A stretch of 64,000 nt of DNA, taken from NCBI RefSeq assembly GCF_905475345.1, contig NC_066587.1, positions 17,118,558 to 17,182,557 on the forward strand, in the 5' to 3' direction. The notes beneath the pieces are model-generated. The model was not told the origin of the DNA. It saw only the letters and a list, made by a program, of their open reading frames with translations, and made no database searches. Origin of the DNA: Vespula vulgaris. Taxonomy: Eukaryota > Arthropoda > Insecta > Hymenoptera > Vespidae. Positions 1-13,691 of this stretch are shown here, piece by piece. How positions within the stretch are numbered: position 1 is the first letter of the stretch; every line of letters starts with the position of its first letter. Both the position numbers and the translations under genes were made by a program.

Positions 1-100
1 AGAGAGAACGAACGAACGAACGAAAGCGAAAAAGGAACGTTACGGGTGAGAAGTTGCGAGTACTTGAGTGCCCTCGTTTCGACTGTGACACGATGAGAGA

Positions 101-150
<50 letters not shown>

Positions 151-317
151 CAACGAGCTTTACTCCGTAAATCTTTTAACGAGACTTTCCTCTCCGACCG
201 TGAAAACGGACCGACTAACGAAGTTGAACTACTAGCTAGCGAAGTCAATAGAACCTGATGACGATAAACTTTTCTATCGAAAATGCATTTTTTAAATCTT
301 TTTTCTCTCTCTCTCTT

Positions 318-348
<31 letters not shown>

Positions 349-816
349 CTCTTTTTCTTCTTCTTTTTTTCTCTAATAACAATACTTCCTATTTGTACAA
401 CGATTTCGATCATAAGTTTTGTATATTATTATTATACCAGGAATATTGTTACGTTGTAAACGTGACGTAGATGTATTAGCGTTGTATAAAAAAGATACAA
501 ACGTAAAAGATATTAGGTTACATAAGAAAATAACATTCGTTTCGTAAATATTCTTTCTGAAGTTTTACGAAGCGTTGTTGATACTCGTAAAAAAAAAAAA
601 AGAAAGAAAAGAAAAAAGGAAAAAAGAGAAAATCTTAGTCGAAGGGGCGTCAGAAAGTCGTTGAAAAGATAAGTCGATCAGAAAGAAAGAGAGAAGAGAA
701 AGAGAGAGGGGGAGAGAAGAGGGAGAGAAGGGGGAGGTTCTTCGGAGAACGTAGAACCGAGCCAAGGTCTTCCGGATGATTTTTACCCGTACCTACAATT
801 ACGAGGGTGAGACAGA

Positions 817-850
<34 letters not shown>

Positions 851-1088
851 AGAGAATGGTGTGATGTTGCTCCAACGATTCTGGCAGTCCTTGCAAGGTC
901 GCCGACTACCGCCATTATGAACACACAAGTGAAACAACGAAAGCATAGAAATCTCTTCTCGCGTCTACTTTTCTTTCTATATATATAGATATCATATGTT
1001 TAGTCTGCCGACGCTGACGCCTTATCGTCGCCGATGCCAAAACTATTTATTTTCTTTGAAAGAGAGAGAGAAAGAGAGAGAGAGAGAA

Positions 1089-1129
<41 letters not shown>

Positions 1130-1347
1130 TAAAGAGAGAAGAAAAAAATTCTAAGAAATTACTTGTCCCATCAATTTGGAAAACTTAAGAAAACGTGTTC
1201 CTGATTTTATTTTTTGTTTCTTTTTCATTTCGTTTTTTCAATAGGAAGAAAAAATTAGAAGGGAGAAAGAGCGTCTTTAGATTTTTTGTCACAGTGAACT
1301 CTTTTTAACATGGTCATAATAAAGATGAAAGATCGGATCGTAGATAT

Positions 1348-1378
<31 letters not shown>

Positions 1379-2240
1379 CTTTTTTTTTTGAATACAGATT
1401 CATGCTCGCGAACGCTATGAAATGGCCGTCTGGTAAGCATATATCAACACGCAATTAAAGAGTAGAGGCATCGCGTAATAAATCCTTACTCTTCTTCCTT
1501 CCTTCTTTCTTTCTTTCTTTCATTCTCTCTCTCTCTCTTTTTCTTTTTCATCCGTTTTTCATCCATCTCTCCTCTAAAAAAAATATTTAAATATCTTCGA
1601 AATTGTAAAACGACGTGAAAAAGAGCGAACACATTTATCGATCTTCGCTTTATATTCCGATGTATACCGAATTTATTTTTCTTTTTCTTTTTTTTCTTTT
1701 TTTTTATTACTTCCATTTTCAAATATAAAAGCAAAAGCAAATATAAAATATCTAGAAGAGAGAAAAATTTGCTGAAAGTAACGGAGGAAAGGTGGATCAA
1801 CGAAATACCATTTCGTGTCGCAGTCATTGATCATCCTCCAGAGTTCTCTCTCTCCCTCTCTCTTTTTCTTTTTTTCTCTTTCTCTCTTTTTTTTTTTTTG
1901 CTTTCTTTATCTGTTTCTCTCAGTCTCAGCAGGTACAAAGTATCCCGTGGTGCTCGGTATATAATGCACGCGACTAATTGCCCGCTCATTTCATTGCGGT
2001 GTTCTCCACGTGGCTTAGAAACGTTTTCTTTCTTTTTTTTTTCCCCCTTCTCCCTCTTTTCTTTTTCTTTCTTCTTTTTTATTTATTTTCCTTTTCCGTA
2101 GAAAACCTTCTCTACGACTTTCCTTCGTCCCCCACTTTTCCCCCGCCATCTTTCTTTTTCGTTTTTTCTTTCTCCTGCTTTTTCTCGACGTTTAAATACA
2201 TACGTTACGTACATAGTAGATATAATAAATCATAAAACGC

Positions 2241-2309
2241 GGAAGCTTTCTTAAGACTTTTAAGAGGGACGAGATCTAGGGGCGAGATCTATTTTTCTTA
2301 AAAGCTTCC
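2241..2309. repeat. Short imperfect inverted repeat (hairpin)
   Basis: The left arm GGAAGCTTTCTTAAGA (2241-2256) pairs with TCTTAAAAGCTTCC (2296-2309) with a two-base bulge. The loop of about 40 nt contains a repeated GAGATCTA-like motif. No function can be assigned. Confidence 0.5.
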
Positions 2310-2825
2310 TAAGAGTTTCAAACGATCTTAATTGACTTTAAAAATAGATGAAAATAATTATGATCGTAAATAAATCTCCTCAGCTTTTTTCTTTTTCTTT
2401 ATTATATAGTTCTTTTTTTTTTTTTTTGTTTCGTTTGAGGAAGTTTCTTTGCTCTCTCTTTCTCTCTCTCTCTCTCTCTCATTTTTTTTCCTTTTCTTTT
2501 TTTTTCCGAGTCGACACAGTCGAGAAGGCAACATGAAGGACCATAAATCTCGTGCTTGCTTATCCAAATGCCATAATATATTCTGAAATGTTAAGAGAGT
2601 CGGTCGCCGTTAGGAAGTACGAAAAAGGAGCTCGCTTTATTTAACTGCAAACTCTGTTATTATTACCGAACTAGTTTTATAAGTAAACCAATAAAGGACG
2701 ACGATTACGAGCGTCACTTACTTTTGTCGTTTTGCTTCTTTTCTCGTTGCATGTAATAGCTTGTAAGAGGTCTCTTCGTCCTTGTATATATATATATATA
2801 TCTTTTCATTCTCGAAACTTTCCTT

Positions 2826-2861
<36 letters not shown>

Positions 2862-4649
2862 TTAGGATTTACATTTCGATAAGAGTCTCTAAGTAAAATG
2901 TTCTTTGAATTTAATAAGGATTTACGTTTAAGGATAACGACGGATGAGAAATCGTTTACGATGACTCTCGACTAAAGTAAAAGACAATGAAAAAAAAGTG
3001 TGTGTGTGTGTGTGTGTGATAAGAACAATGCATTCAATCCTATAGACTCAACTTGAGTTTTATGGTGTTCTATAGCAAGTCTAGGAACGTCGAATCGTAC
3101 TCACTATTGTCCATTGTATCACTGATATTTCAAATGCTTGAATAAACAGAAATCTGCGCGAATAGTTTGTAAATTTCAAAGAAAATCGTGATAGAATTTT
3201 TTACATGGTTTGTAAATAATTTTTTCATATGGTTTTTAACTACTATAGAATATATACTCTACACATACACACACACACACACACACATATACATATATAT
3301 ATCTTTAATATATAATATACCTATTGCATAATATTCGAACTCTTATCGACGCGTTTACAAAACACATCATGGTTATTGGATATAAAAATAGATTCGATTG
3401 AGATAGTAGTACGGTGCATGGAATCGTTTATAGAAGCTATGAAACACGTTTTATCGCTCTCTCAAGTTCTCTCAAATAATAATAATAATAATAATAGTAA
3501 TAGTAATAGTAATAGTAATAGTAATAGTAATAGTAACAGTGATAGTAGTAAATAGTAATAGTGATAGTGCGTCGTGAAAGAAAACTTTGGATATGATATG
3601 TTAAGCGTGAATTATGCGTTCTCGAGTAACATAGTGAATTTGTTCTCCGAGGTATTGAAACATAGATACATGTTTTGTATATCGTTAACGGGCATTCTCG
3701 ATGTGTCGTAAGGCGTCGATACATACGTATATATATATGTACATATATACATATATATGTACGTACGTCGAGAGAATTGAGTTACGTCGTTGACACTCCG
3801 CAGGCATACTAGATACAGTGGATGAAAAGAGAGAAATAGAAAGAGAGAAAGAGAGAGAAAGATAGATAGGTAGATAGAAACATAGAACATAGAAAAAGAG
3901 AAATAGCGTATGTTCGTCTATAGTATTCGCGTAGGACGTCTGTGTCGCACATGTGTCGTCACACTATATCTAAGAGAACCTATAAGCTTGTTGATCTTTC
4001 TTCGATCCAACGGATCTCTGATAGTTCAACTCGTTTTCTCTAAGCGTAAAGATTATAAATCAAAAGAGAGAATCGAGAGATTATGACAATCCGATCTCTT
4101 ACATCCGATTACTTAATATTCTCTGGCTAATGGTAATGATAATAATAATAATAATAATAATAGTTGTGATAATGATAATAATAATAATAGTATTAATAAT
4201 ACTAATAAAAATAATCGTGTGAAAAAAATTAAAACCGGTTTTCATATGTGTTAGATACGTCTACGAGGACTGATGTTGCTCATAGATCGATTTATCGTAT
4301 TTTATCGGGTATCGCGTGCTTGCTTTTGCTTTCGTCGACATTTATGTATGTATATATCAATCGATCGATAAGAAGACACTTAGAGATGATCTAGAAAGGG
4401 TGTATAAATAATCGTTGAAAGGAACGATGGTGATTTCGTGATCGAAATCTATATCTAAATCGAAATTGATCGGTTTATTCTCTGAAATGCTAATCGCTCG
4501 ATTTATTTTTATGCGGATTAAATAATCCGTAGATAAGCAAGAGGACGTATATACAATTATAGTTTCTACGATATCTTAGCTCTCTACACGAAAGTTTTTA
4601 CGTCTCTATAAGATTCAGTTGTATTGGTAAAAATGATTTGTGTTTTGAA

Positions 4650-4855
4650 AAACAAAAATAAATAAAAAAAATAAAATTAAAAATAATAAAAATGAAGATA
4701 AGAGTTTGCGTATTGAAAAAGAAAAGAATTAATAGATTAAGATGTATATGTATCAAAAATATATATATTAAAAAATATATATATATTAATCTATTTTTTT
4801 TTTTAAATACGCGAACTCATCTTTATTTTTAATATTCTTATTTTTATTTATTATA
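4650..4855. repeat. AT-rich foldback element
   Basis: The left arm (about 4650-4740) and the right arm (about 4786-4855) are reverse complements over several blocks. GAAGATAAGAGTTTGCGTATT (from 4694) matches the complement of AAATACGCGAACTCATCTTT (4805-4824), and AATAGATTAA (4731-4740) matches TTAATCTATT (4786-4795). The A-rich block at 4650-4692 matches the T-rich block at 4825-4855. The centre is itself a palindrome of TATATATATT with an A-run. The structure resembles a non-autonomous foldback or MITE-like relic. No open frame is present and no target-site duplication was confirmed. Confidence 0.6.
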
Positions 4856-4901
4856 TTATATTACACACGCACACACACACGTATGTATGCATGTATGTAT
4901 G

Positions 4902-4932
<31 letters not shown>

Positions 4933-6009
4933 TGTTCAAAATTAAAAGATATGCACATACATATTCATATATATTGATACATAATTAGAATTTATTCATA
5001 AGCGTTATAAATGTATAATACCGTTCGACTTTAGTTATAAACGAACAAACGTCTTCGAACGATAAGCTCTCGCGCGTGCATAAACGCAATTAGTATACGA
5101 CAGTAGTCGCGCTGGGTGGCGCCAAGGAATCTTAATTGGATTTCTATATTTTTTCCCGATTTTTCTCTCTTTCTCTCTCTCTCTCTTTCTCCGTCTTCTC
5201 TCTAACTGATTAAGCACCAGGAACGCGCTCACCCAACGCTTTTGCCATTCCGTGAATGTTGCTACCTTGCATGACTTATTCCACGTCATTTTTCATCCTT
5301 CTCTTTCTCTCTGTTGTAAAAGTTTATTTCTTTCTTTCACTATCTTTCTCTCTCTCTCTCTCTCTTATTTCTCTGTAGGTACAACGCGTACCCCTTACAT
5401 ATGTACGGTACGAATCGTGACAGTAATTCGATCGTTGCCTGGCTTTAACTGCAGCTCGTGTTCGTTGGATTTTTCTTCAATGGTAAATGTCAATGTCGGA
5501 ACAAAGCTTACGTTTTATTTACAATCTCATATTTCGTGTCGATCCGTCGTCTCTCTCTCTCTTTCTCTCTCTCTCTGTATTTGTGTGTATATATATATAC
5601 ACATATCTTTTTATATATATATATATAAAGAAAAAAGAAAATACTTGTCCGTCGTAAATCTTAAGACATTAATTTATTACTTCCTTCTCGTGTAAAAGCT
5701 TTATTATTATTAAAAAGTTCAATTCTCTTTATTTCTTTTTCCTTTTTTTTCTTCTTCATTTTCTTCCTTTAATTTTCCTTTCTTTCTTTCTTTCTTTCTT
5801 TTTGCTTTCGTTGTTCTATTCTTTTTTCTTTCTTCAAAATTTCACTTAATTCCTTTTTGCAATAGAGATTTCCAACGATGTGTAACGGTAAAAATATATG
5901 ATATAGTATTTCGCGAACTATCAGAATTTCAAAGAGTATCCATCGAGGGAACCATGTTTACTCGTTCCAAGTTTTAGAAGAGTACTCGACATGAAAATAT
6001 TATCTTGAA

Positions 6010-6055
<46 letters not shown>

Positions 6056-6365
6056 GGAAAAGGAGAGCAAAAGGGAAGATAAGGTCGAAGAAGTACGTGG
6101 AGAAGGAACGAGGGAGGACTTCTTAGCGTAGTAGAGAAGAGAAGGTCCGGATAGTGATTTTCCCACGAGAGAAGGAAACTCTCTATCTCTCTTTCTCCAT
6201 CTATCTTTCTATCTATCTATCTCTCTTTCTCTATCTTTCTGGTTTTCAAGAATTCTCAGCGTCACGAAACGGTCTCCTTTGCGCGAATAAGAAATCGCGA
6301 TGTTGGAAGTCGAGACTGCATTCCGCCTGCAACTGCGACAACTTTTATATTTTATTTTCTCTCTC

Positions 6366-6408
<43 letters not shown>

Positions 6409-6719
6409 TTCTTTTTGTGTCGAACACGTGAAAATAATTTTCCCACGAAGCTTGACAAGATGGAAGATTAAATCGTCGATATTAAATAACTTCGTCCATT
6501 TATTTAAGTTAATTTGAACTAGGTTTAATTCATCAATTCGAAATACCAACGCGTCGTCTCGTATTATATATCGTATTGAATTATGTTTTCTTAATTTATT
6601 TACGACGACGAGCGCCCGGCATCTCTGACATTCGTTATTGCGATATACGATGGATTTCGATCGCACGAAATTCATTGCTGCATTCTTTCACCAATATCTC
6701 ATGAAACATATAGAAAGGA

Positions 6720-6728
<9 letters not shown>

Positions 6729-6781
<53 letters not shown>
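6729..6781. repeat. (TA)n microsatellite, about 26 units
   Basis: An uninterrupted alternating AT run of about 53 nt. Open frames of alternating Ile and Tyr read through it on both strands and are artefacts of the repeat. Confidence 0.95.
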
Positions 6782-6784
<3 letters not shown>

Positions 6785-7535
6785 GATGTGTTAGAATGGA
6801 GCAAAGGAGAGATATTTTTCAATCGACGGAACATAAATGTCAATGAAATTATTACAAGATCTCGTGAAGAATTGACACCATATATATAAATTTCAAACAT
6901 TTCCTATAATATTTCCGGAACTTTTCAGAAATGCTGTAATTTTAACGCAACACTTATCTGTTGATTTTTATAACATAAATACGAATATTAACGCCAAATA
7001 AATCGCCCAAGTAAAACGTAAGAATTAAAGAAACAACAGAAACGTTTGTTCTCAAACTTGAAATTAACGTAATACGAAACGCATAGAAATGGCGAAATAA
7101 TATTTATTTTCGTAATTTTCTCCTTACGGAATGATTATTGACTTTTCGCGGAACACCAGTCGTCTTGGTAGTTGAATTTCTTTGACTACTCGTCGGACAA
7201 GTTGATTTATCAACGTATACAAAATAATTTTCATTTGATCGTATTTCGTATGAAGATTTTATATGACCAATTCAATCTTCGTATAAGGCAGATAAAAATA
7301 CACACACGAGTGTGTGTGTGTATGCTTGGTAAGACGTTTGAGAACTGCAACTGTCTCTTGGTAAGATCGGATTGAAAGACAGCTTGAAAAGGAAAAGTCA
7401 TTGGACCGAAGACGTCATTCTCAGTGACATTTCCGAGTTAATGCTGACCAATATCTTCTAAGAATGACGTATATAGAAATAGTAGTATTGGTGGTGGTAA
7501 TGATCATGATTATGATGACGATTGTGTTGGTAATC

Positions 7536-7773
7536 GTAGTAGTAGCAGTAGTAGTAGTAGTAGTAATAGTAGTAGTAATGGTAGTAGTAGTAGTAGTAGT
7601 AAATGCTTTTATATACGAGACAAATGGACAGAGGTACACGTTGACAGCAGTTCAGACGTATAACGCGAGCGAACACCCCAGAACTGAATTACTTGGACGC
7701 TGTCGGCTAGTAATTGATTCCGACGCGTTCAATTTCACATACAGCCGCCTGTCTTGCGACACACGCGACGACA

Positions 7774-7804
<31 letters not shown>

Positions 7805-7832
7805 CGACGACGAAGACGACGATGATGACGAT
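7536..7832. repeat. Adjacent trinucleotide arrays (GTA)n and (GAC)n
   Basis: A GTA/GTAATA array at 7536-7601 is followed after about 165 unique bases by a (GAC/AAC)n array at 7768-7832. Together they create a 161-codon open frame (poly-Val, then poly-Asp/Asn) starting at 7464. The frame has no splice context and no recognisable domain, so it is treated as a repeat artefact. Confidence 0.85.
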
Positions 7833-7886
7833 GACAACGAACGTATATACGCTGAGCAAGCAAGCAACCCCCTAACCGGTCTCTCG

Positions 7887-7920
<34 letters not shown>

Positions 7921-8722
7921 TTTTCTCTTTCTCTTTTTCTCTCTGTTAATCGACGCCGCGGATACAAAGTGCTAATTGAAAATGCTAATGTTGCTCTCGA
8001 CTCGGAGATTTCTTTTTCCTATCCCTATCCACTATTCTCCTTCAAGATTCTTAACGTCTTTCCCTTTTGTATCCCGCGGTGTCTTCTTGAGAATCTTGAT
8101 TATAGTATTCCCTCGAGTGCTTCACTGTATTTTACTCTAATATAATATTATAACGCGTTGAGATAAGATCCATCGTAGGGTAAAATATCGATTTATTATT
8201 ACGTGTAAATTACTTGTAAGAGTTATTACAAATATCTAAATTGGTGAGTACGTCTCGCGTAAGATCGATCCCTCTCCAAAAAAAAAAAAAAGGACAGAAA
8301 GAAAGACAAAAAAAAATAATAATAAAAAGAAGATAGAAAAGAGAAGAAAAAGAAAAAGCAAACCTTTCGAAATTCTATACCTTAGGTATACGTCCTACGT
8401 GATATACATAGATACATACATACGTATATAATATGTTTCAAACGTGTTCGAGTTTTCAGAGGTAGAGGATAAAACATGTCTACTTCTCTCTCTCTCTCTC
8501 TTTTTTTTTCATCCTCTAACGGACTAAACCTAAATCGTCCTTCGTGGTTCATCAAAAAGTCGTAAAGTACCTAAGCCTGACGATCTCGAGCCTTCCGTCA
8601 GAAGGTGTTAGCTTCGAGTTCTTAAGATCCATTCATCCACGATCTCTGTACGATCACAGTGAATACCATTAAGGCAGACATTCATCGTCAGGCTTACCTC
8701 ATTCTTTTTCTCTTTCTCTTTC

Positions 8723-8758
<36 letters not shown>

Positions 8759-9029
8759 TCATCTCCTCGTCCCTCTTGGCATTCCTAGTTCATTCGACCT
8801 TCTCTCAGCGTGTACGTCTTCATAGAGCGAAGCCACGGTTACTGAACGATCGTCTCTGGCTTCCGTAAGTACACCAAGTTTCATCTTTTTCTTCTTTTTC
8901 TTCTTCTTCGTCTTCATCTTCAACTTCTTTAACTTCTTCGTCTTCGTTTTCCTTTCTTCGTTCCACTCCTCTATAAGCGGCCTACGTATAAACGCAACCC
9001 TACCATGGTCTCGACCACCACCATCAATG

Positions 9030-9178
9030 CTAACACCCACCACAACGTTATCGTTTTGCCGGTACCGCAGGCACCCGAGATAACAGACAAGCTTATGTGG
9101 AATGCGAGCCTTCGGGGGCGTATATATTAACGCTCTATCTTTTCATGGCTGACCGACTCGCCAAGCTCCTCCAAAGTA
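9030..9178 (+). promoter_or_regulatory. Possible TATA promoter with short leader exon
   Basis: A relatively GC-rich, repeat-free island contains a TATA-like box (TATATATTAA, 9121-9130). About 55 nt further on is a near-perfect splice donor (CAAA|GTAAGT, GT at 9176). This is the layout of a short first exon spliced to a distant acceptor. The acceptor TTTCATTTCAG ending at 26154, just upstream of the sulfatase start codon, would be a natural partner. That pairing is inference, because no transcript evidence is available. Confidence 0.25.
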
Positions 9179-10590
9179 AGTAGCTTTATTCTTATTTTAC
9201 GTTCTTCACGGAAGGGACACGTGAATTTTTAGGTTTGAATAAAACCTGTTATTTAAGTTTCACCATTGGCTTTTTCTTTTTTTTTCTCGATCTTTTAGGT
9301 CCCTCGAAGGGATATATTAGGTATAACTATACAATGGCTCTCCTTGTTATAGGATTTCTTTCTTATCAATTTGTCCTTTTTTTATTTCTTTTTTTTTTTT
9401 ATTTTTCTTCTTCTTCTTCTTCTTTTTCTTTTACTTGTTCTTGTTCTTCCTCTTTTTTTACTCTTGAAAAGTAGGAATAAAGAATTTAACGAGTACGAAG
9501 GGAAAAGAAGCAAAGAAAAAAAATTAGACGGGAAGAGTGGAATTTAATTAGAGATATATCTAGGTCAGATGTATATAACGAGGTTGGATCTATATGTAAT
9601 TTAAAAGAGAGAAAGAGAGAAACGAGAATGAGAAAGTGAGATTTCAAAAGAGAAAGGATATTAAAAAATTAACTGAGAATTCGAATCCGACACAGCGCAG
9701 GAAAATATCTTTTTAATAATATAATTCTTACTTCTTCTCTATTGAAATAATCTCAATTGTATTGCACTGAATTGTATCCATTCATTTTGATATTGTATTT
9801 ATATCGCGATATTATCAATGATCACGAAGAAACAAATATATACGTATACACACACACACACATAAAACAGAAAAGAAAAAATGTTTTCATTCCAAAAAAG
9901 ATAAAAAATATAAAAAAAATAATAAAAAAGAGAGAAATATCGTTGAATGAAAATACCTCCGAAGGTATGTAAAAAAGAAAAGAAAAAAGAAAACGGACAA
10001 GTTGTTTTGTTTTTATTTACCATAGGCAACAGTTATTAGTGACTATATATACATATGTACGCGTGTGGTTTTGACGAATGGTAGGGACAGGTAATGACAA
10101 AGTCACCGCAGAGTAATTTCACGGGAGAAAGGTCTAAAGGTCTCCCATAATATCTCTCTCTCTCTTTTTCTCTCTCTCGTCTCTTCTCTATGTCCTTCTA
10201 TTTATCTATCCTCGGACATTTGTAGATACATACATACATACATACGTTCGTGTAGACGGTTTTCCCTTGGAAACGAAACGTCGATCCTAGTACTCATAAA
10301 AGTAATGCTCGGCGAAGAGAATTTCTCTACGTGTTGACAGATAAAATTTAGTTGCTCGTGAAATAATCCTCTAATATCTGAAATGTGTTGCATTTAGATG
10401 TTTACTATCTTTTGATAGGAGATAATCCATGATTATGAATCGATCAACGTCGAATTATCGGAAAACTTTTTCAATCGCGATTGAACACGTTTCACGATCA
10501 TATTCGTGAAATTTTCTGACAAATCGATAATCGTAATCCATTTCTGTCCTCTTATTTCTTCTTATGCTTTATTCACTTCACCCTCGTGTG

Positions 10591-10634
<44 letters not shown>

Positions 10635-12586
10635 AAAAGAATATTTCTTATATCAACCTTTTATGGCTTTTCTCGATTATCGAACTTCCGTTATCGAAAT
10701 TCTTTGAGCTAGCAAGAGGCAGTCGGTTTTTCTTTTTTATTTTATTTTATTTTCTTTTTTTTTTCTTTTTATTCGGATCCCATCATTCCTACTATAGGAC
10801 CAAGCTTTTCGACGATGCCGTCAAACGGAGAAGACCCAGAGAAAGAAAGAAAGAAAGAGAGAGACCGTGAGAGTGCCAGCAACTGTTAAGAAAACACTTT
10901 TCTTCGGCGAAAAAAGAAAACGGATTTCCACTTTTCCTCTTCTTCGTCCTTTTCTTTCTTTCTTTCTTTCTTTTCTTTCGTTTCGTTTCTTTTTTTTTTC
11001 TTTCTTTCTTTTTCAGCTTTTTCCTTTATACGCCAACGACTCTTTCTACGTCGTTCGAGGCTTATCTTTCCAGCTGCGTGCACTCAGCACTTGAAGAAAT
11101 TTTTCCCTTGCGACGAAATCCACAATCCCCTTCTTCTACTTTTTCTTCTTTCTCCATACTCTCTCCCCTCCCCTCTAGTTTTCCTCTTTTTATTTTATTT
11201 TATTTATTTCTCTTTATTATTATTATTATTATTGTTATTGTTATTAATATTTTTTGTTATTTTTTATACTATTATTTCGTTACTTTTCCTGCTTTTTTTT
11301 TAATCATTGTTATTGTTATTTTATTTATTTTAATTTTTCTTAATTTTATATTATTTTCGATATGAATACAGCATACAAAATTACGAGTAGCATTTTCTAC
11401 GAACGCGCACACACACATATACAATTCGTTTCCTTTTTTTCTTCCTTCCTTCCTTCCTTCCTTCCTTCTCCTCTTCTTTGTCCTTCGAACATAATTACGC
11501 TTATTCATATAACTTCGTATTAAAATCTCTGCAATGGAATTCATATAATTTTCAGAGTTAAACTCGGAAGAAGAGATATGAAAAATGAACGAGTAAGAGA
11601 AATTTAAGCATGATACACACTGATAGATATTATGAACAGAACAGGAAAAAAAGAAAAAGAGACAGAAAGAAAAAAAGAGAGAGAGTTAATTTGATGCACA
11701 AATATAGCCAATAATCAAGTATTCCTCACATGTGATAACACAAATTTCTTTTCATGTTCACCATGTATCAAAAATATATATATATACACACACACACACA
11801 TATGTATATTCATTTATTCCACGAGAATATCTTTCGTGAGCTTCATTCTATTAATTATAATCGTCCTCGATCAATTGACCAGACCAAGGAAACACGATGG
11901 TGGTCCATTTGTAAAAGAAGATGGAGTGCATACCTTTTAAATCGTTCGAATGTACGAAAAATAAAACATTCTTCGTTTACATAAAACCAATGGAATTTCC
12001 GACTGACGAGGAAGAAGATTGAACTATTTCGTCGAACGAAGTACTAATTAACCATTTTCATTTTTTGTTTTCCTTTTTTAGAGATACATACATATGTATA
12101 TGTATATATATATACACACACTCTCTCTCTCTCTCTCTTTCTTTCTCAATGTATGTAATCCTCATATTTCCGATCAGCCAATTCGCGGACGACGAAATTG
12201 CCATGGTAGACACGGAAAATTGCGGTTGCAATTTAAGAACGATCGACAGATCTGAAAAAAGAGAAAAGGAACGATTGCTCGGGTCACGTAACTTCCTAAT
12301 AGTAATGGTAGTAGTAAGTGTATATGTATATGTATATGTATATATATAAACACGTAATGTATACGAGTAGATATATATAAATGTGCGAATGTTGTTGGTA
12401 GTAATTAGTCTTTCGAAGGGGGATCGTCGTGTAAAAATATTACAGGTATAAATAATTTTCGTCGTAGTTATATAGGTTCACTGTAATTTCATGATAATTG
12501 ACATAATCGTTTGATGAAATCGTCCGACTCGATAATTAGTTAAATTGTCACGCGAATAAAAATATATCATTATTATGTGTATTTTG

Positions 12587-12591
<5 letters not shown>

Positions 12592-12645
<54 letters not shown>
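12592..12645. repeat. (CT)n microsatellite
   Basis: About 27 units of CT with almost no interruption. On the minus strand it gives an artefactual Arg-Glu repeat frame. Confidence 0.95.
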
Positions 12646-12659
<14 letters not shown>

Positions 12660-13065
12660 TCATTTTTCTCATTTTTTCTATTTTTCTTTCTCTTTTTTTA
12701 TCTAGACACGTGCGACGAATCACTTCTCCCTATTAAGCCGTATTAAGCAACATTAATCGTTTCGAATGCTCCCGGAAGAACGAAATAACGAAATAACGAG
12801 CCTGTCTGTCGAGAGTTAGGATTAGCCTTTCGACTTACAGCGATTAGAATTTATGTAAAGATGTTGGACGTTAATTAGCGGGCTCGACCTGTATTTCTCT
12901 CTCTCTCTCTCTCTTTCTTTCTATCTCTTTCTATCTCTTTATCTCTTTTTCTCTCTCTTTCTCGACAAAAAGATTCAAACCTGAACGATGGAGTAATTGC
13001 TTGTCGCGAGATAAGAAACACGAGAATCAAGTTTGCGCTCGGGATCGTAATATTCCGTTCGTGTT

Positions 13066-13637
13066 AATCGATAAATTGTTTTCGTGATATTGACAAGGAA
13101 TTTATTTTTGCCAATTCTCCGCCAATTCTCGATCGATTAATCTACTTTATTTCCTCCCCTTTATTAAAGAAAGAAAGAAAGAAAGAAAAAGAGAGAAAAA
13201 GAAAGAAAGACAGATTTATATCGAATAACATTTCTTTTCTTTTCTTTTCTTTTCTTTTCTTTTTTTTTTGTTAATTTTAATTAAACGTTTCGCTTTATTT
13301 TATTAATTTCATCTTACAAGTTTGAAAGAGAAAGAGGGAAAGAGATCTCTCTCTCTTTCTCTCTTATCTTACTTCTCGTAGTTTAATACCAAGAGAGTCA
13401 TGGCCACGCGAACCGATAAATTGTCTCGAGATATTAGCAAGATATTTTTTAAATACAGTGCCAACTCTCGATCGATTAGTCTATTTTATTTCTTCTCGTT
13501 TATTTAAAAAAAAAAAGAGAGAGAGAGAGAGAATGATTTATATCGAACAACATTTTTTTTTTTAATACTAATCGAACGTTTCGTGCTAATTCTATCTTAC
13601 AAGTTTGCAAAAGAGCAAAGCTGAGATAGAGATGGAG

Positions 13638-13691
<54 letters not shown>

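Larger units (their letters stand above)
1..8640. other. Gene-poor, microsatellite-rich region (5' part)
   Basis: I see no convincing gene here. Every open frame over about 60 codons is built from simple repeats. Visible arrays include (GA)n at about 111-146, 821-851, 1061-1130 and 6010-6050, (CT)n at 2454-2480 and 6358-6406, (TA)n at 2829-2859 and 6729-6781, (GT)n at 3000-3019, (TAG/TAA)n at 3476-3540, TATG-type arrays near 4885-4931, (GTA)n at 7536-7601 and (GAC)n at 7768-7832. Long T/C tracts fill much of the rest. A foldback element and a short hairpin are listed separately. Unique stretches between arrays (for example 3900-4130, 6430-6720 and 7980-8260) show no splice-linked coding potential that I can support. 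The region may be the upstream regulatory domain or a 5' noncoding intron of the sulfatase gene downstream. Confidence 0.6.
8641..13065. other. Gene-poor region with a possible promoter
   Basis: No gene is supported. The region contains T/C-rich tracts (8703-8760, 8880-8955, 9370-9470, 10940-11015), (TA)n with (TGTA)n at about 10590-10634, (TTA)n near 11215-11240, (TTCC)n near 11443-11467 and a long (CT)n array at 12592-12645. Good consensus splice donors stand at 8865 (GTAAGT) and 9176 (GTAAGT). The second lies just downstream of a TATA-like box and is listed separately. Nothing else stands out in the unique stretches. Confidence 0.55.

Noticed and set aside
7464..7949. 161-codon open frame, the longest in the first 20 kb
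   Set aside because: It consists of Val runs from (GTA)n, Asp/Asn runs from (GAC)n and Ser-Leu from (CT)n. There is no domain and no splice partner.
9145..9175. ATG frame reading M-A-D-R-L-A-K-L-L-Q before a splice donor
   Set aside because: The ATG lies about 25 nt after the TATA-like box, so it would fall at or before the start of transcription. No downstream coding exon fits it.
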